DNA from: Verticillium longisporum
Taxonomy: Eukaryota; Ascomycota; Sordariomycetes; Glomerellales; Plectosphaerellaceae
DNA length: 64,000 nucleotides
Assembly: GCA_019188255.1 (NCBI GenBank)
Contig: JAETXT010000009.1
Location: forward strand, 992,001-1,056,000
Direction: 5' to 3'
Below, piece after piece: positions 47,501 to 60,447 of this stretch (positions are counted from its first letter, which is position 1; each line of letters opens with the position of its first letter). A program made the translations under genes and the position numbers. The notes under the pieces were generated by a model. It had not been told where the DNA came from. It ran no database searches and saw only the letters and a list, made by a program, of their open reading frames with translations.

Positions 47501-48092
47501 GGATACGCCGCTCGGACAGTCGTTGCGCCTTGCCGTTGAACAGGCATGTCTCTGGCTGGTACTCTGCACTGCACTACTCACATTCATCCGACAGCTGCTC
47601 CTCCTCCGCGCCCCCAAGTATACAGCCTGATCCTGGGCGCAAGCCGGAGCCTGACTTGATCTGACCACCGGCACAGAGGAGACAACGTGAGACTGAGAAA
47701 ACGAGGAAAGCAAGGAGATCAAACGCGTTTGCTTGCCTACGTCCTACTTTGGCGCCACAGACCTGCCTGCCCTGCCCCAGTGCAGACGCTGACAAGGCAA
47801 CGTCCTTCGTCCACCGCCTCGATCTCTTGGTGCTGCTGCTGGTTCTGCTGCTGGTGCTGTCAGATATTGGCTGTGCCCAAACATCAAGCTGCTGTGTAAC
47901 GTCAAGGGTGCGCATCAGTTTCCCTTTCAAGACGCCGACCACCAGCTGTCGCGTTCACCGGCAATTCGCTCTCTCAACTCTCACACGGTTCCATTTTGAT
48001 CACCAGTCTCTCTCTCTCTCTCACTCTCACACACAAACCTCGTCCTTTTCGGGTCCCTACAGATCAAACTGGGCCCTCCTCGCGCCTCCAAA
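44587..48092. other. Gene-poor intergenic region
   Basis: 3.5 kb with no domain-bearing ORF. Contains a short (GCAC)n run at 45738-45760 and a TACCTAGGTACTA motif at 46122-46134. The last 100 bp (48003-48030) has a CT-rich tract, a common feature next to fungal transcription starts, belonging to the following gene. Confidence 0.6.
48003..48030 (+). promoter_or_regulatory. CT-rich tract before the 714-residue gene
   Basis: (CT)n run followed by CACTCTCACACACAAACC, 60-90 bp upstream of the start codon at 48093. In fungi such pyrimidine tracts commonly sit at or just before the transcription start. Confidence 0.4.
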
Positions 48093-48394
48093 ATGAGCCT
48101 CACCGTCACGCCTCAGCCGCAGGCCAACTTTGGAGATCACATGTTTTCTGGCTTCACGGTGCCGTACAATGCCCACCTCGCACAACAGCAGTCTTGGGGC
48201 ATGCCACCCCCGCCGCCGTCGCAGATGAGTCGCGGCCAGCCGCATGGCCACCCGCATTTCGACGCGCCAGCTCACACGGCGCCCGTCATGACAGAGTACG
48301 ACCCGTATGCGCAGCAGCGGCCACCGCAGTACCATGAGCATGAGCAGTACCAGGTCCACCCGGATCATTTCTACGGCGGCCCCCACACGTCAAC

Positions 48395-48434
<40 letters not shown>

Positions 48435-50429
48435 CAGACCTGGGCTGGGCCGGGCCCAGATGCCTCTTACGCCCCGGCCCTGCTGCCCGCCGCCCTCGAG
48501 ACGCCGCCCGGTGCCCAGTTGACGCCAACGGATCCCGGCTTTGGCGAGAACCTCGAACCGGCGGCGCCACCAGTGCCCATCGACGCCTGTTCATCGTATG
48601 AGACACCGCAACCTGCGCCGCCCCCGCCGCCGCCCCCGCCTCAGCAGCAGCAGCAGCAGCAACAAGCCGTGTTCGACCCAACTGTCATGTCGATCAACCC
48701 CAGCGCCCTCAGTGACCTTGACCCAAATCGGATCCGCCACGTGCTTGTTAGTATACAGGGACACGTCGATACCTTTCTCAGGGGGGTCGAGGAGGAGGCG
48801 AGCAAGAAGAGGAAAGCGTCCAGCGAGCCGTTGGATGAGGCGCAGGATCAGCCCCAACATGCTTCCGTAGACGCGAGGCAGCAGCCGGAGGCCGACGTCG
48901 AAGACCAGTTCGACTTCAATGACAGGCAGTTGAGTGCCCTTGAGGACCGTCTGCTGGACAGGCCCAGAGCCATGCTCAACGCTAAGCTCAGGGCGAAACT
49001 GAAGGAAAACGCCAGGATGAGGGGCAAGCCCAAGGTTATGAGGAAGCCCAAGACCAAGAACAAGGACGCCAAGGGTGCATCTCAAGATGACCCTAGGGAT
49101 AGTGACAAGGGTAAGGAGGGCAAGGCGCAAGTCGCGGATGCGGATGACAATGCGGACGAGCCTAAAGGAGATTCAAAGGCCGAGTCGGAGGAGGAACCAG
49201 AGGTGATGGAGGCGCCGACCAAGGTCTTCGACTCGATCTCCATTGTCGAAGGAGACGTGCCATCTCACGGCTGGACCACGGATTACTATGGCTTGACGGA
49301 CGCGCGAAAACGATACGGCACGGGCATCGGATGGGAAACGCAGGAGACCGAGGCTGAGACCCCGGTACAGCATCCCCTGCAGCACACGGCCATGTTCGTC
49401 TGCAAGAAATGCTGCCTGCGGTGGAAGGGTGTGTCACTCGAGAACAGGAAGCTGTTCAGAGAGGACAATACCGAAGAGCGAAAAATGCATCGCGTGGTGA
49501 GAGCTTCCCCCCTGCTGCCAGTCTCGCCTGGAAACACCCCCCTTGGCTAACTTTGACAGCCCCAAGCTGCTAAGAAAGGAGAACCGGGCCATACGCGCCC
49601 CGGCTGCAGAGAGGTATGCTTGCTTCCCTTATTCCGCCCACCCCCTCCCACGTCCTTCGCGATGTTGGATTGACCTGTTTGTGCCAGATGCACTGGTACC
49701 TCGACCATGACAGCGGCAAGAAGCCCTGCGTCCGAGGCTTATGCGAGGTGTGCGTTCCACGGAATGCTCACAACGACATGAAGTTTGAAGACGACAACGA
49801 CGGATGGTGCTGTCCGCCTGGACTGGCCAAGGGATTCATCAAACAAGCGTACAAGTGCATCATGGACAACTGCCCGTTCATCACGAGCAGTCTTCCAGAG
49901 ATGAGGGTCAGCTCGTAGTTCCGTTGAGCAATGCAGTGCTGTCTTGACTGACTCTTCCTAGCAACACCTCCTGTCCGCCCAAAAGTGGCCACACAAGGCT
50001 CTCGTGTTGAGTCTCATCGACCGCGTCAAAAAGGGCCGCTTCCTCAGCGACCTGGACCTCGAAATCAGCGCGCGCCTCATGTTCATCTTCAACGACCGCG
50101 ACGCCGCCGGGAAGCCCATCGTGTCCAAGTCCGACTGCACCAAACTCGATCCGAGCCAGATCTGCAACCCCGCCAACAAGGCCGAGCACGCCCAGTGGCT
50201 GGACTACATGGACCCGCCCCAGGGCAGGATATTCCACGAGAGCTTCGCGTGGGACGCGTCCAAGAACTGCTGGTACCAGGGCCACTGGACCATCGGCCGG
50301 GACGAGAATTGCGAGCCCGCCGTTCTGCCGCTCCACTGGCAGCTGCTCGACGCGAGGTGGGATCCCCACTGGGGACAGTATTTCCTGTGGCCGCTCAAAC
50401 CGCTGCCGAAAAAGAAGCGCAGGCACTGA
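48093..50429 (+). CDS. Gln/Pro-rich protein with C-terminal Cys-rich domain, unrecognised
   Basis: Exons 48093-49496, 49560-49613, 49688-49906, 49962-50429; all splices are phase 0 and the sum is 714 residues. Residues 1-200 are low complexity, with polyQ (15 Gln, CAG repeats at 48398-48437) and P9Q8. About 210-240 is a predicted helix (LSDLDPNRIRHVLVSIQGHV). About 270-400 is charged, Lys/Asp/Glu-rich (RGKPKVMRKPKTKNKDAKG, nuclear-localisation-like). From about 445 a Cys-rich region follows: FVCKKCCLRW, GCRE, CVRGLCEVC, GWCCPPG, YKCIMDNC, suggesting two or more zinc sites. The last 150 residues are compact and Trp-rich, ending in a basic PKKKRRH. It is likely nuclear. I do not recognise the family; the splice model is supported by continuity of the Cys-rich region. 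Confidence 0.8.
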
Positions 50430-53400
50430 AGTGCTCAGTCACTCTTCTCTGTTTGACTCTCCTCAATCTCATACTTGACCGTGAAGAAGAGGGTGAGGGG
50501 GGCGGGGGACCTCAAGCGTTTTTTATTGGGGGGGGACGGGTGATGGCATATGCATGAGACTTCGGCAAGCGTTTGCAGGTCAGGTCGGCATTTTTTTCCA
50601 GCCCATGATGATGACTCTACGTGATGGGATGATTTGGGAGGGGAAAAGACTGGAACACACATCTTTCGGAGATTCTTCATCCTGCCTGTGCGAGCTTTCC
50701 CTTTGTTCTTTCTATGAAATCTGTGCGTTTGTTCTCGGCGGGATGATCGGCACTCGGACTCGGGGTTGGGAGCGTAAACAGGATACCCTTTGATGATCGG
50801 CCTCTTTGATAACTGCAGTGGGACCGGGAAGAATGTTGCCAGAACAAAATGGCCGAGTCCATGAATAGAACGACATGTCTTGCACACCTGGCTCTCCCGG
50901 GACCAAGGTTACTGCGTCTCCAAGGGCGCGCCTTGCATGTCAAACATGCCGCACGCAGCGGCTCTCGGGAACTCGCCATGGATGGTGAATGCTGTCGATG
51001 TATCTTTGCTGACGGATGCCAGCAGGCTCTTTTAGGACTATACGCAGCCACTGTGACACCTGGGATATGTTGACGTGTTTTGCCGTTCAAACGGCCGGAC
51101 CAGCAAGATTCGCGGCAGGCATCACCAACATGCCGCAAACTACCGGGGGTGAACAAACTTTCTCTGGCCATGGTGCTTACTCGCATGATGCAGACGCTCG
51201 TCTATCGATCGAGGCGTTTCGTTTGCTTCTGCTCGATACATGTGTGCCGGTGGCTGAAGCCCATAGTCACACAATATACACCGGTCCTAGAAGAGGGCGC
51301 TCCTATTTCCAACGCCATGGCTGAGTAGGGCAGTATGCAGCAGCCCGAACACTGAAGGATGCTGGAAAGCCCCCATTTCTTGCCGCTGATTCGGCCCTAC
51401 AAGTCAAAGATGACATGCCTGCCTGATTTGTAGCGTCCGCAGCCAATCTTCAGGGAGGCATCTGACTGGGAGGGCATGGATGGTGTTGTGATGTGTCACA
51501 GAACCGGGACGAAACGTCCAAAAATGACATCCGCAACCAAGGATCGTTAGTTTGCTTCCCAGTCGGTGGCTTGCTTCGTGTATGACAGACAGTCTGCGAC
51601 GAACGGAGAAGATGACAGGGGCGTGATGAGCTGGCAGCGGGCTTCATGTAGACATGCTTGAGTGGCGTTTGGGGTCCCTGGCAGAGATTCGACTGGTTTT
51701 GCGCCAGCACTGAGACTTGCAGAACATGTCGATTCCGCGGGGACGCTCGGAAGAGAAGGGGAGCTCCGAATGTTTTGAGGACAGGAAAATATCAAAGGTC
51801 ACATCGCACGCGTCTCCCAAGCCCTGGGTACACGAGGGTCACGAGATGACAGCCATGATAAAAAATGGCGGGGTCGACGCATCCATCTCATCTTCATCTA
51901 ATCCTGCCAAGCCAATGGTCACATTCAAGCACGCGAAAGCGAACAAGTCGTAGTGAAAACTGTCATCAGACGAAGCCGCGATGCGTCCAACCAATGCAGT
52001 AGTGGTGGTAAGCCGAGATCGAGGCCACCTAATGCAAAGGGTCACAAAGACAGCTTCATCCTAGCTATCAAAGATCGCCTTGTCGAAGCTACGAGAAGAA
52101 ATTGCGTACACGAGAGGGTCATGCATTGGTCAGGGTCGGGAGGGACATCGAAAAGTTAACCTCCCATTGCCAATGCCAAGCCGCAATACATGGTGAAAAG
52201 AACACTTGGTCATGCTTGCCAGCGGGACCGCCATACAGCGCGCCATTTGTTCCACTGCTGCTCAGACAGTGTTTTGGGTAGTAACGGCGCGTCTGGCACA
52301 TGTGTCCAGCCATGTCAGTGAGTTCGTTTGTGCGCCTCGGGTGAGGCTCGTCTTGAGTAATGAAAGAAGTATCACAGCCAAGAAAATCGAGGTGATTGGC
52401 CATGGGATTGCCTCACAGCATTCCACTTGGATAAATAAAATGTGAACAGAGCAATAGAGACGAGGAAGTTCGGGCATGACCTCGACGCGACATTACCAGT
52501 GTCGTTTCCGCGCCCAACTACAGCATACCCTACCCTGGTGTCGTCCGACAGAAAGCCAGGTCCAAGGATCCTACTCAAGTAGACGCAGGAAATGCTTTCA
52601 CTTGTCCAATGTCATGGCGTTGAGGCCATACTTGGCATAGAGAGACACAGATGATGGCCCCCCGCGATGGCCAATTGCGAATTTGACGTTGAAAAAGCCC
52701 TCACATGGTGCATAAATTTTTTGAGGTCTACTTGCCTTGGAAAGACCATCTGCTAGTGACGAAAATGCAATCTCCAATATTAATACGAACAACCGAAACG
52801 ACGGACTGAGCCACGTATTGGAGACCGCAGATCGGACACCTCGTATTTCACCGAAGCAAAGCCCGAGACGACAAGGCACATCGGATCAATCAACCAGTAT
52901 GACAACCGCACACGGTCAAAGGCGTTGTGCGCATGATAGCCACGCTATTCAGTGGCGCAATGAGGAAGACGCGCCACCCATGGCCATGACCATTGCATAA
53001 TGACTGTCTCCGAGTCATAGCTCGACTTGCAAGCGCGCCCACGCGTCTGAGGGAAGACGTGCAGACACCATATTCCGTTCCTCGTGGAGCTCAATCGATG
53101 AGCAGACCTATCGATGACTTGCGTAAAAAGGTCGGGATGCAGCCTACTGTGGCCGCGGATGCAAGTGCTGCTTTGACTTCCACTTTGCCTAGAAAGCCCA
53201 GTCAAACGAGCTGATCCCGCTGAAGGTCTAACCTCTTGAGACAAACTGTTCATGTCAGGTTCCACCTAAGAGCTTCTTAGAGACCAGAGGTACGAATGAT
53301 TTTGGTTGATCCTGATTTGCTCCGCTGTTGGGTGAAGAAATACCTCTCACGGGGTGTCGCGGCCAGCTGATCATCTCGGAGAGCCAAGTAGCTCGCCCAC

Positions 53401-56400
53401 GCTTTGCGACGGACGTGTCCAATAGTTAGTTCGCATCCAGCCATGGAATCATCTTGATGGGTCACATCAGTGCATGTTGGCATCCTCCTGCTATGGAGGC
53501 GAATGAAGGGAGAGAAGCTTGCGCTCCCATGCTGGGTCGGTTCCTTCAAGACAGTGTGGTGATGCGAACGAATCGGCTGACCAAGTGCCGATTGGGTGTC
53601 TGATCATGCTGATCATCACTGGCTTGCCGTCATAAAAGGGGACGGCAGGGCTGGGATCCATGGCTGCTCTTGAGAGAAATCTTCGACCATGCCCACTTGG
53701 TGTGCTGTCCCGACACGCTGGGGTCCGTGAGCTGCAACGGGTTGCTCCCGTGCAAACGCGACGCCTTGTCCGGGCGACGCGGTGCAGCTCTTGACAGCGA
53801 AGCTTTGGGATGTCATGCGCTCGTCAACTCATCAGTGCCATCGTGGGCTCCGTTGGAGACGCTCGGAGGATCTGAAGCACAATAGGCAGGCAGCAAGGCA
53901 GATCTTGAATCAAAAAAGGGAGGGGGGACAAAGGGGATGGACGTCGGGATGTCAACCCAAGGTCAGGGGACGGGGCACTAAACAAGGGGGGCTGTGGCCG
54001 ATCATCTGTCGAGGAAACCACGCCCTGGGCGATGTTGGTGCTGTTTCTGGAACAGCAATGCCCAATCGAGAGGGCTGAGACGTTGGCCGATTTCGGATGA
54101 CGCTAGTTGTCACTGGCTGGTGCAATGGCAGGCCAAGATGACAGAGGCAGCGCCCAACTAAACAAAGAGACGGACGTCTCAGATTGATGCAACAGAGGGA
54201 AGCCAAGGCTTCTTGGCTTGCTTCGATGCTTTGGATGCGCGAAGCAGGAAAGACGCGGCTCGGAATTAAAGATGTGATCGTGACCTATTCCCTTGACTGA
54301 CTACTTTGACAGACTCTTTGACGGACGCAAGAGCGACGGGTGGCCGCTGTTCTGGTGCCATCATCTGTGCGGAGTCGCAACAATGCCCGAGTTGATGCTA
54401 GAAAAGGGCTGTGCTAGGCGCGCAAGGAGACGGGTCGATGAACGGGATGCAAGGCATGATGGGTTCTGGAGTGGTTAGATCCGGCGACGCGTGACGCTAA
54501 GGAATCCGTCCGATGGTATCGAAATGAGGAGTCGTGGACCTCAACAGTTGCGACTTATCGGCAGCCGCCGCAATTCCGCCCGAAATGGACGGTAAGTGGA
54601 ACACGACCAGTACACAGGCGGCCACCAGTGACGGCGGCTTGTCAATGAACAGCGACTCTGTCATAATTTGCTCGGAAGTTTGTTCTGTGCTGCTTACTGC
54701 TTGCGTTGTGGGGTGGAGCCCGAATGCCGTCGGGATCGGACGCCGGGACTCGGGAGATCGCTACCATGTGGGCTGGGCATGCGTCCTGCCGCTTGAGTTT
54801 TCGCCGGTGCCTCGGACCACGGGGCGGAGCAAACTTTGGGGCCTTGTGTTAGGGCTCGCGCCAAGTGCCGCCGCCACTGAAGCGGTTCACGGGCACTGGC
54901 TTCGTGGAATGACTCGTGGATCCGATAGACACCAAGAACAGGCGCCTCTGTTCCGCATGCCATGTGCCAGGAGATTGAGCCGAAAGCTCGGGACAGCGGA
55001 ATTCGGCCGAGTAGAGGATTGTGACGTTGTCAGCTGAGAAGGAGCAGACAGCGAAAGAAGATTGGGAGCAAGACGAACAGACGTGGCGCCTTGTCGCAAG
55101 CACCTGGATGGGGGAGAGGGTAAGGTTAGTATGTAGGGGGGAAAGGGTGATTGCCGTCAGGGGTAGAGGCTAAAAGGCAAGAAGGTGAGCAACCCTGTTG
55201 TTCATCGACTGCCATGTCAACCAATTCTGTCAGCTCCTTTCTGCTTTGTATGGGGCATGCTGTTCGTTGCAAAGTACCTAGGAGAGGAAAAGGGGGTAGG
55301 GTCAGGGACTAGGCCCGTTATGCGCCATCTCATCAAACTCTCGGTCTTTGGCAGACCCTCGGACCTCACCAGCGCAATCGTGGTCCCAACCGCCAGCACG
55401 GAGACCCCAGTCAAGCCAGTGCAAGGCCAATCGGCCGACGGCCTCCGCGAGCGCTTTGTCCGAGAAGGGGTCATGAAGTTGAAACGCAAGGGCTGTTTTC
55501 CATCGCTGGGCGGGCCACACGCTGGGCTGACTGCCTTGGGACGCGACAGAGGGCGAGATTGATTGCACCACGGGGGAGGCTGTGAAGTGATGGCAGACGA
55601 AAAAAGCGAACAAAGTGGGATGAGAGAATGGCGAGGTGCTCATACGATGGGCATGGGCGGCGGGCAATGCACGCAAATACGAGAAGACGAAACAGAAGCT
55701 TCAGAATAGCGCCGACGAGGGCGTTTTTGTGCAGGTGATGGTTGATGGCCATGTCGGCCATTGGAGCCAGAAGCAGAAAATGAGGTGGAGGAGCCATGTT
55801 GTTTGGAGTGGATAGGACAGGCAGGAAAGCATCAATGCCCTGACTTGCCTCCCTCGGCGGTGCCTTTTCCGGGCAGCTTTATTTGATGGCCTGAGAGCAA
55901 GCGATTCATTGCTTTTTTTTTATTTCATTCTCAATAGAATGCTGGATTGGAATTGGCAAGCACCGCCTCGCGTGAATCATGACGTGTCGGCGGTTTACGA
56001 AGGAAGGATGGTAACTGCCTCGGAGCAGGAGGTTATTGCCCGACTCTGACGCTGACTGGATGCTTACTCTGAAGAAGGAGCAACCGCATCGTTGCTTGGC
56101 TCGTGGCTCGAGGCTCGAAGGCTCCAGGTCAAGGGCCAGTGACGGGCATTGCCCCCCCTGGTTGCTATTGCTGGCTCTCTTCTTTCCCTCTTGCTCCAAC
56201 CTCAAACGCAGTGCGACCACGATAATTAAGATTGGCTCCTCCACTTTGCGGTGCCGAAATGTCCGTCACTAAGCCTCTCATGTTGATGGAGTTAATGAAA
56301 TGACGGAGACAACTGGCACAAACGGCAAGGATCACGCAGGGATCAACGGCAGGACCAGGGCAGGGGTAGCAGGGGGGTGGGAAGGAACAGACAAGACAGA

Positions 56401-58310
56401 GCAGAGAGGGGGGGGGGCCAAAGAGGCTAAGCCAAGGCAGAGTTCTGAGCCCCTCCCTATTGGGTGTGCCCGAGTAAGGGCAATGTCTCTCTCCGTTTCG
56501 AAACACTGGGTCTTTGCTCTCTCAGCATACGCTGCGCGTGGCGTGGCCAGCAGAGGTCCTTGAATCTGTTTCAGGTGGTTCCTTCCCACGCGCTGCGGTC
56601 CTTCCTCTGTCGCTTCCGCACGCAACCACTTGTCTTTGCACACACTCAGTCACTGTCTTTGGGATCTTCAGCAGGGCAGGCAGTAACCTTGGTCGCCGAG
56701 GGGCAGGATCGTCTCGGGTTAAGTAAGGTAAGACGCAGAGACGAACGTCCTCCCCTTCGCCCTTCGCGAGGGCCACGGAACAAGGTTACGGGGTCGGTCG
56801 TCTTGATGTGATGACGGACCGGAATCTTTCCCTGGACTTGTTCATGGTACGCTACGGGACGGACGTCCATGTTGCTGCATGGGTTCTGCCAAGGCCAGTA
56901 TCCTCCATGTTCTGTCTGCTACACCTCAGATAGATGGAAGGACGCCAATCGACGCATTGGCGATCGCCCTTTCCAGAGGAAGGGGGGAATAGTACCATGT
57001 ACCATGTACACATCTTCTCACTCCGCCCAAAGTGCCCGAGGAAGGCGCCTTGAAACGGTAGGCATGCGAGATAAACAGAGGAGGAAGCTGCGAGGCCAAA
57101 ATAGGCTTCACTGGTGATCAAGGGCTGCAGGTGCTACTGCTCGCCGGAGCCAACACCATTGAACCGCCAGCTCAGCACCATCTCGGTACCAATATGCACG
57201 CTGGCGCGCGCCGGGTGCCCACCAGAAGCCAATGAGTGAACATAGAACAGCGATGAACGACAAACGACGAACGAAGGCCGACGACGACGAGCAAGCAAGT
57301 CCCCCCCAACACACATCCAGACTTGACACGAAGACGCGCCTGCCTCTGCCTCTGCCACGCACGGGCGGCCCCCGCCCCATGACGCGCTTCACGAGATTAG
57401 CTGAAGGACCAGATAAAATCGGAGAGGTTCGTTTCGTCGCAGGATGCTCCTTGCTTCCTGCCAGGGTCCCCCCCCCCCCTCACCTCACATCACCACCACT
57501 CCTCTCCCCCTCCCCTGTCTTGGCCCAACCCCCAAACCCCCCTGATCCTTTCACTTTGCCGTCGGTTCCTGGTCCATCACCCAGCTTGACCCCCCCCCCC
57601 CCTCATCCTTCTCGTCCTTCTCTCGTCCGTGTGTCGCTCAGTCCCCTCTTCGGATCGGATCAGAGCAAAGCAGAGCAGAACAGAGCACGCTCCTTTCTCC
57701 ACCCTGCCCGTCTCCTCGCCCACCCATCCTCCGCCATCCATGGAAGCCATCCTCTCTCTCGACTGCTCTACCAGGTCGGTCACTGACCTTGGATCTTGTT
57801 CCTGACTAACGAAACCCGCTCTTCGCCCCGGTCGTCCGCTAGCCTGGCCAACGCAGTTTTGCTTCTTCCATAGCTCTCCTCACGGGGACCCTGCCTGACC
57901 ACGACCTTACTTACCACTGACGGGCCTTACCTACCCTGCCTGCCCTGCCTCCTTTCAACACCACCACGTTCCCGTCCGTCCTCCCCGTCATCCGTCTCAC
58001 GTCAATCCAACCCAAGTCAATCGTTTCCACGCACCTCTTCGGCGCACGATATCACCTCACTCGCTTTTTGAACCACGATACTTCGATTCGCAGCTTGTTT
58101 ATTTGCACCCTCGGCCTCGATTTGCCTGCCTTGCTCACCCACACACTCGTTTTCACGCACCTTGGGAATCGTCAGTCACCTGGCAGCAATCACACGGAGA
58201 AGCCGAAGGGGGAAGAAAAAACCACACACGGCACTTCCGCCAGTTGACTCCGCTGACCACCACTCGTCTGGAACCCCAACCACGAATCGAATCACATCAC
58301 CGTGCTCGCT
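50430..58310. other. Long gene-poor region
   Basis: 7.9 kb in which both strands show only short overlapping frames without recognisable domains. Its GC content is normal and there is no RIP signature, so it is not a second transposon island. It includes C-rich runs (57470, 57590). The last kilobase is probably promoter and long 5' leader of the C2H2 gene. A noncoding RNA cannot be excluded. Confidence 0.6.
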
Positions 58311-58450
<140 letters not shown>

Positions 58451-58567
58451 ACCACGTTGACCATTCTGGCTTTGCTTTTCTGAGTGCTGGACACAACAGC
58501 CACGACTCACCACTTGTCCAACGCCGCAACCGCCGTCTGGCTGTGAACCGAACGAACCACCCCGCTA

Positions 58568-58643
58568 CCTGCGTCCGTCGACCTCGCCTGCGTCCATCGA
58601 CCTCGCCTGCGTCCATCGACCTCACCTGCGTCCATCGACCTCA
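58568..58643 (+). repeat. 19-bp tandem repeat, 4 units
   Basis: Four units of CCTGCGTCCATCGACCTCG with single substitutions, in the presumed 5' leader of the C2H2 gene. Confidence 0.85.
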
Positions 58644-58695
58644 CCCATTCGCGCGTTTTGCCTTCTGTCTGACGGGAAGAAAGCACAGCGTCGCC

Positions 58696-60447
58696 ATGGA
58701 TCACACAATGCAGGATGCACCTGCCGACGTCTTGGTCGAGGCCAGACGCACCCTCGAAGCTCTCAAGAGCTCCGGCTTGTCACGCGAAGTCCTGTTGGAG
58801 ATGTGGGAGGCTGGCGACAGGTCCTCTCAGTCATCGACAGAAACCGTCTTGGAGGATGCGTCCACAAGAGGTTCGTCTTCGACCTTGTCGTCCCCTTCCA
58901 CGCCACTGACCGGCCTGCCACCACCTCCAGCCATCTGTCACGGCCAGATCGGTCACCGACCGCGCATCTCCGTCTCCTCGACCAGCTCCGGCTCATCCGG
59001 CCACGCCAGCATCTGGTCTATGGGTTCCATGAACTCGAACGCCTCCATTTCCACACATTACTCACAGCCCGCCATGGGCCCCTCATCCCAGTCTCAATCC
59101 GTTCCCCAGCACTCTGTGGGCGGCGCTCTGCCTCAGGTCGCCAGCGCGCAGACTGGATGGGGCCCTGGACGGTTCAACTTTTACTGGTGCACCTCTTGTG
59201 AGACCAGGTTCAAGCGCAAGTACGACTGGAAGCGTCACGAGGAAGAGTTCCACGAGCGTTGGAAGAAGTATCCCTGTCCCGAGCCCGGCTGTAACCGGAG
59301 CTTCTGGGGTGCCAACACCTTTAACCAACATCACAAGTCTTCTCACGGCTGCAAAACGTGCCCGCACTCCGAAAAGGTCGTCAAGTATCTCAAGCGGAGA
59401 AAGTACTGGGCATGCGGCTTCTGCTCTGCCCTGCACCCTTCGCGAGAGCGCCACGTGGAGCACGTTGCGAGGCATTTTGAATCGGGCAAGACAAAATCGG
59501 ACTGGATGCACTCGAGGGTTGTCTATGGCTTGCTGCATCAGCCCCTGATTCACGAGGCTTGGAAGGATATCCTCATGGGCAAGGCTGCCGAGTTTGCCGG
59601 CCGCCAGCCCAACTTCAGCTGGAACCCAACACAGACTGGACGCGCCCAAGGGTTTATGGAAAACGAGTGCCCCGGCCAGCTGCAGGACCTACTCGAATTT
59701 TTCTCAGGTTCCAGCACCGAGGCTGAGTCGATCGTCTCGGTTGCCTACGAGCTCGCCGACCTTGTGTTCCTCAACGTTCCAGCATCGCCGCCCATGGACT
59801 ACGCTCAGTGCTACCCGCCTCAGCCCACAACTCTTGCTCCGCCTCCGCCCCCTCAGGCATATCCGCCACAGCCGCTCCTACCGCCGCCAGCTATTCCTTC
59901 TCAGACCCTGCCCACTCAGCAGCCGTCGCCGCCTGTTGTGCCGTCCCAAGAAGGCAGTCATCAACCTTTTGTTGACCAGATGCGGAACCAGCAGCAGCAG
60001 CAGCAGCAACAGATGGATCAAATGAGGAACCAGCAGCAACAGATGGACATGGACCACATGAGGAATCAGCAGCACATGGAGCAGATGAGAAGCCAACAGC
60101 AGCACATGGACCAGATGCGTTCTCAACAGCAGCATCAGCAACACCAACAACAACAGCAGCAGCGGCAGCAGCACATGATGCCACCGCCACTTTTCCACCA
60201 AGGCCAGCCAGTCACTCGCGCTAGTTCCGATCCCATCAGGCACTCACTTGATCGCGAATTGCCGCCGCCTCCCCAAGAGGCCCCGCCCATGAATTTCAAT
60301 TACATGCCCAACAACGTCGTGTTTGAAGACTGGGAGAGCTTTGGTACCACAGTCGTCGATGACCACAGCTCAACACCAACACCTGTGTCAGCAGAATGGC
60401 CCATGGTGCCAGTTCAATACTACCATCACACGCCTGTTGGGCAGTAA
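58696..60447 (+). CDS. C2H2 zinc-finger protein with Gln/Met-rich C-terminus
   Basis: Single exon, 583 residues from the Met at 58696 (MDHTMQDAPADVLVEARR). The frame is open further upstream only because of the leader minisatellites. Residues 1-150 are Ser-rich. Three zinc-finger-like units follow: CTSCETRFKRKYDWKRHEEEFH (shown to the last His; C-x2-C-x12-H-x5-H), CPEPGCNRSFWGANTFNQHH..H, and CGFCSALHPSRERHVEHVARH. After a conserved helical region (about 280-370, WKDILMGKA..LLEFFSG) comes Pro-rich sequence and a Gln/Met/His-rich tract (about 430-500) with a repeated Q-M-R-(N/S)-Q-Q unit. The layout is that of a fungal C2H2 transcription factor. Target genes cannot be inferred. Confidence 0.88.
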   Translation: MDHTMQDAPADVLVEARRTLEALKSSGLSREVLLEMWEAGDRSSQSSTETVLEDASTRGSSSTLSSPSTPLTGLPPPPAICHGQIGHRPRISVSSTSSGSSGHASIWSMGSMNSNASISTHYSQPAMGPSSQSQSVPQHSVGGALPQVASAQTGWGPGRFNFYWCTSCETRFKRKYDWKRHEEEFHERWKKYPCPEPGCNRSFWGANTFNQHHKSSHGCKTCPHSEKVVKYLKRRKYWACGFCSALHPSRERHVEHVARHFESGKTKSDWMHSRVVYGLLHQPLIHEAWKDILMGKAAEFAGRQPNFSWNPTQTGRAQGFMENECPGQLQDLLEFFSGSSTEAESIVSVAYELADLVFLNVPASPPMDYAQCYPPQPTTLAPPPPPQAYPPQPLLPPPAIPSQTLPTQQPSPPVVPSQEGSHQPFVDQMRNQQQQQQQQMDQMRNQQQQMDMDHMRNQQHMEQMRSQQQHMDQMRSQQQHQQHQQQQQQRQQHMMPPPLFHQGQPVTRASSDPIRHSLDRELPPPPQEAPPMNFNYMPNNVVFEDWESFGTTVVDDHSSTPTPVSAEWPMVPVQYYHHTPVGQ

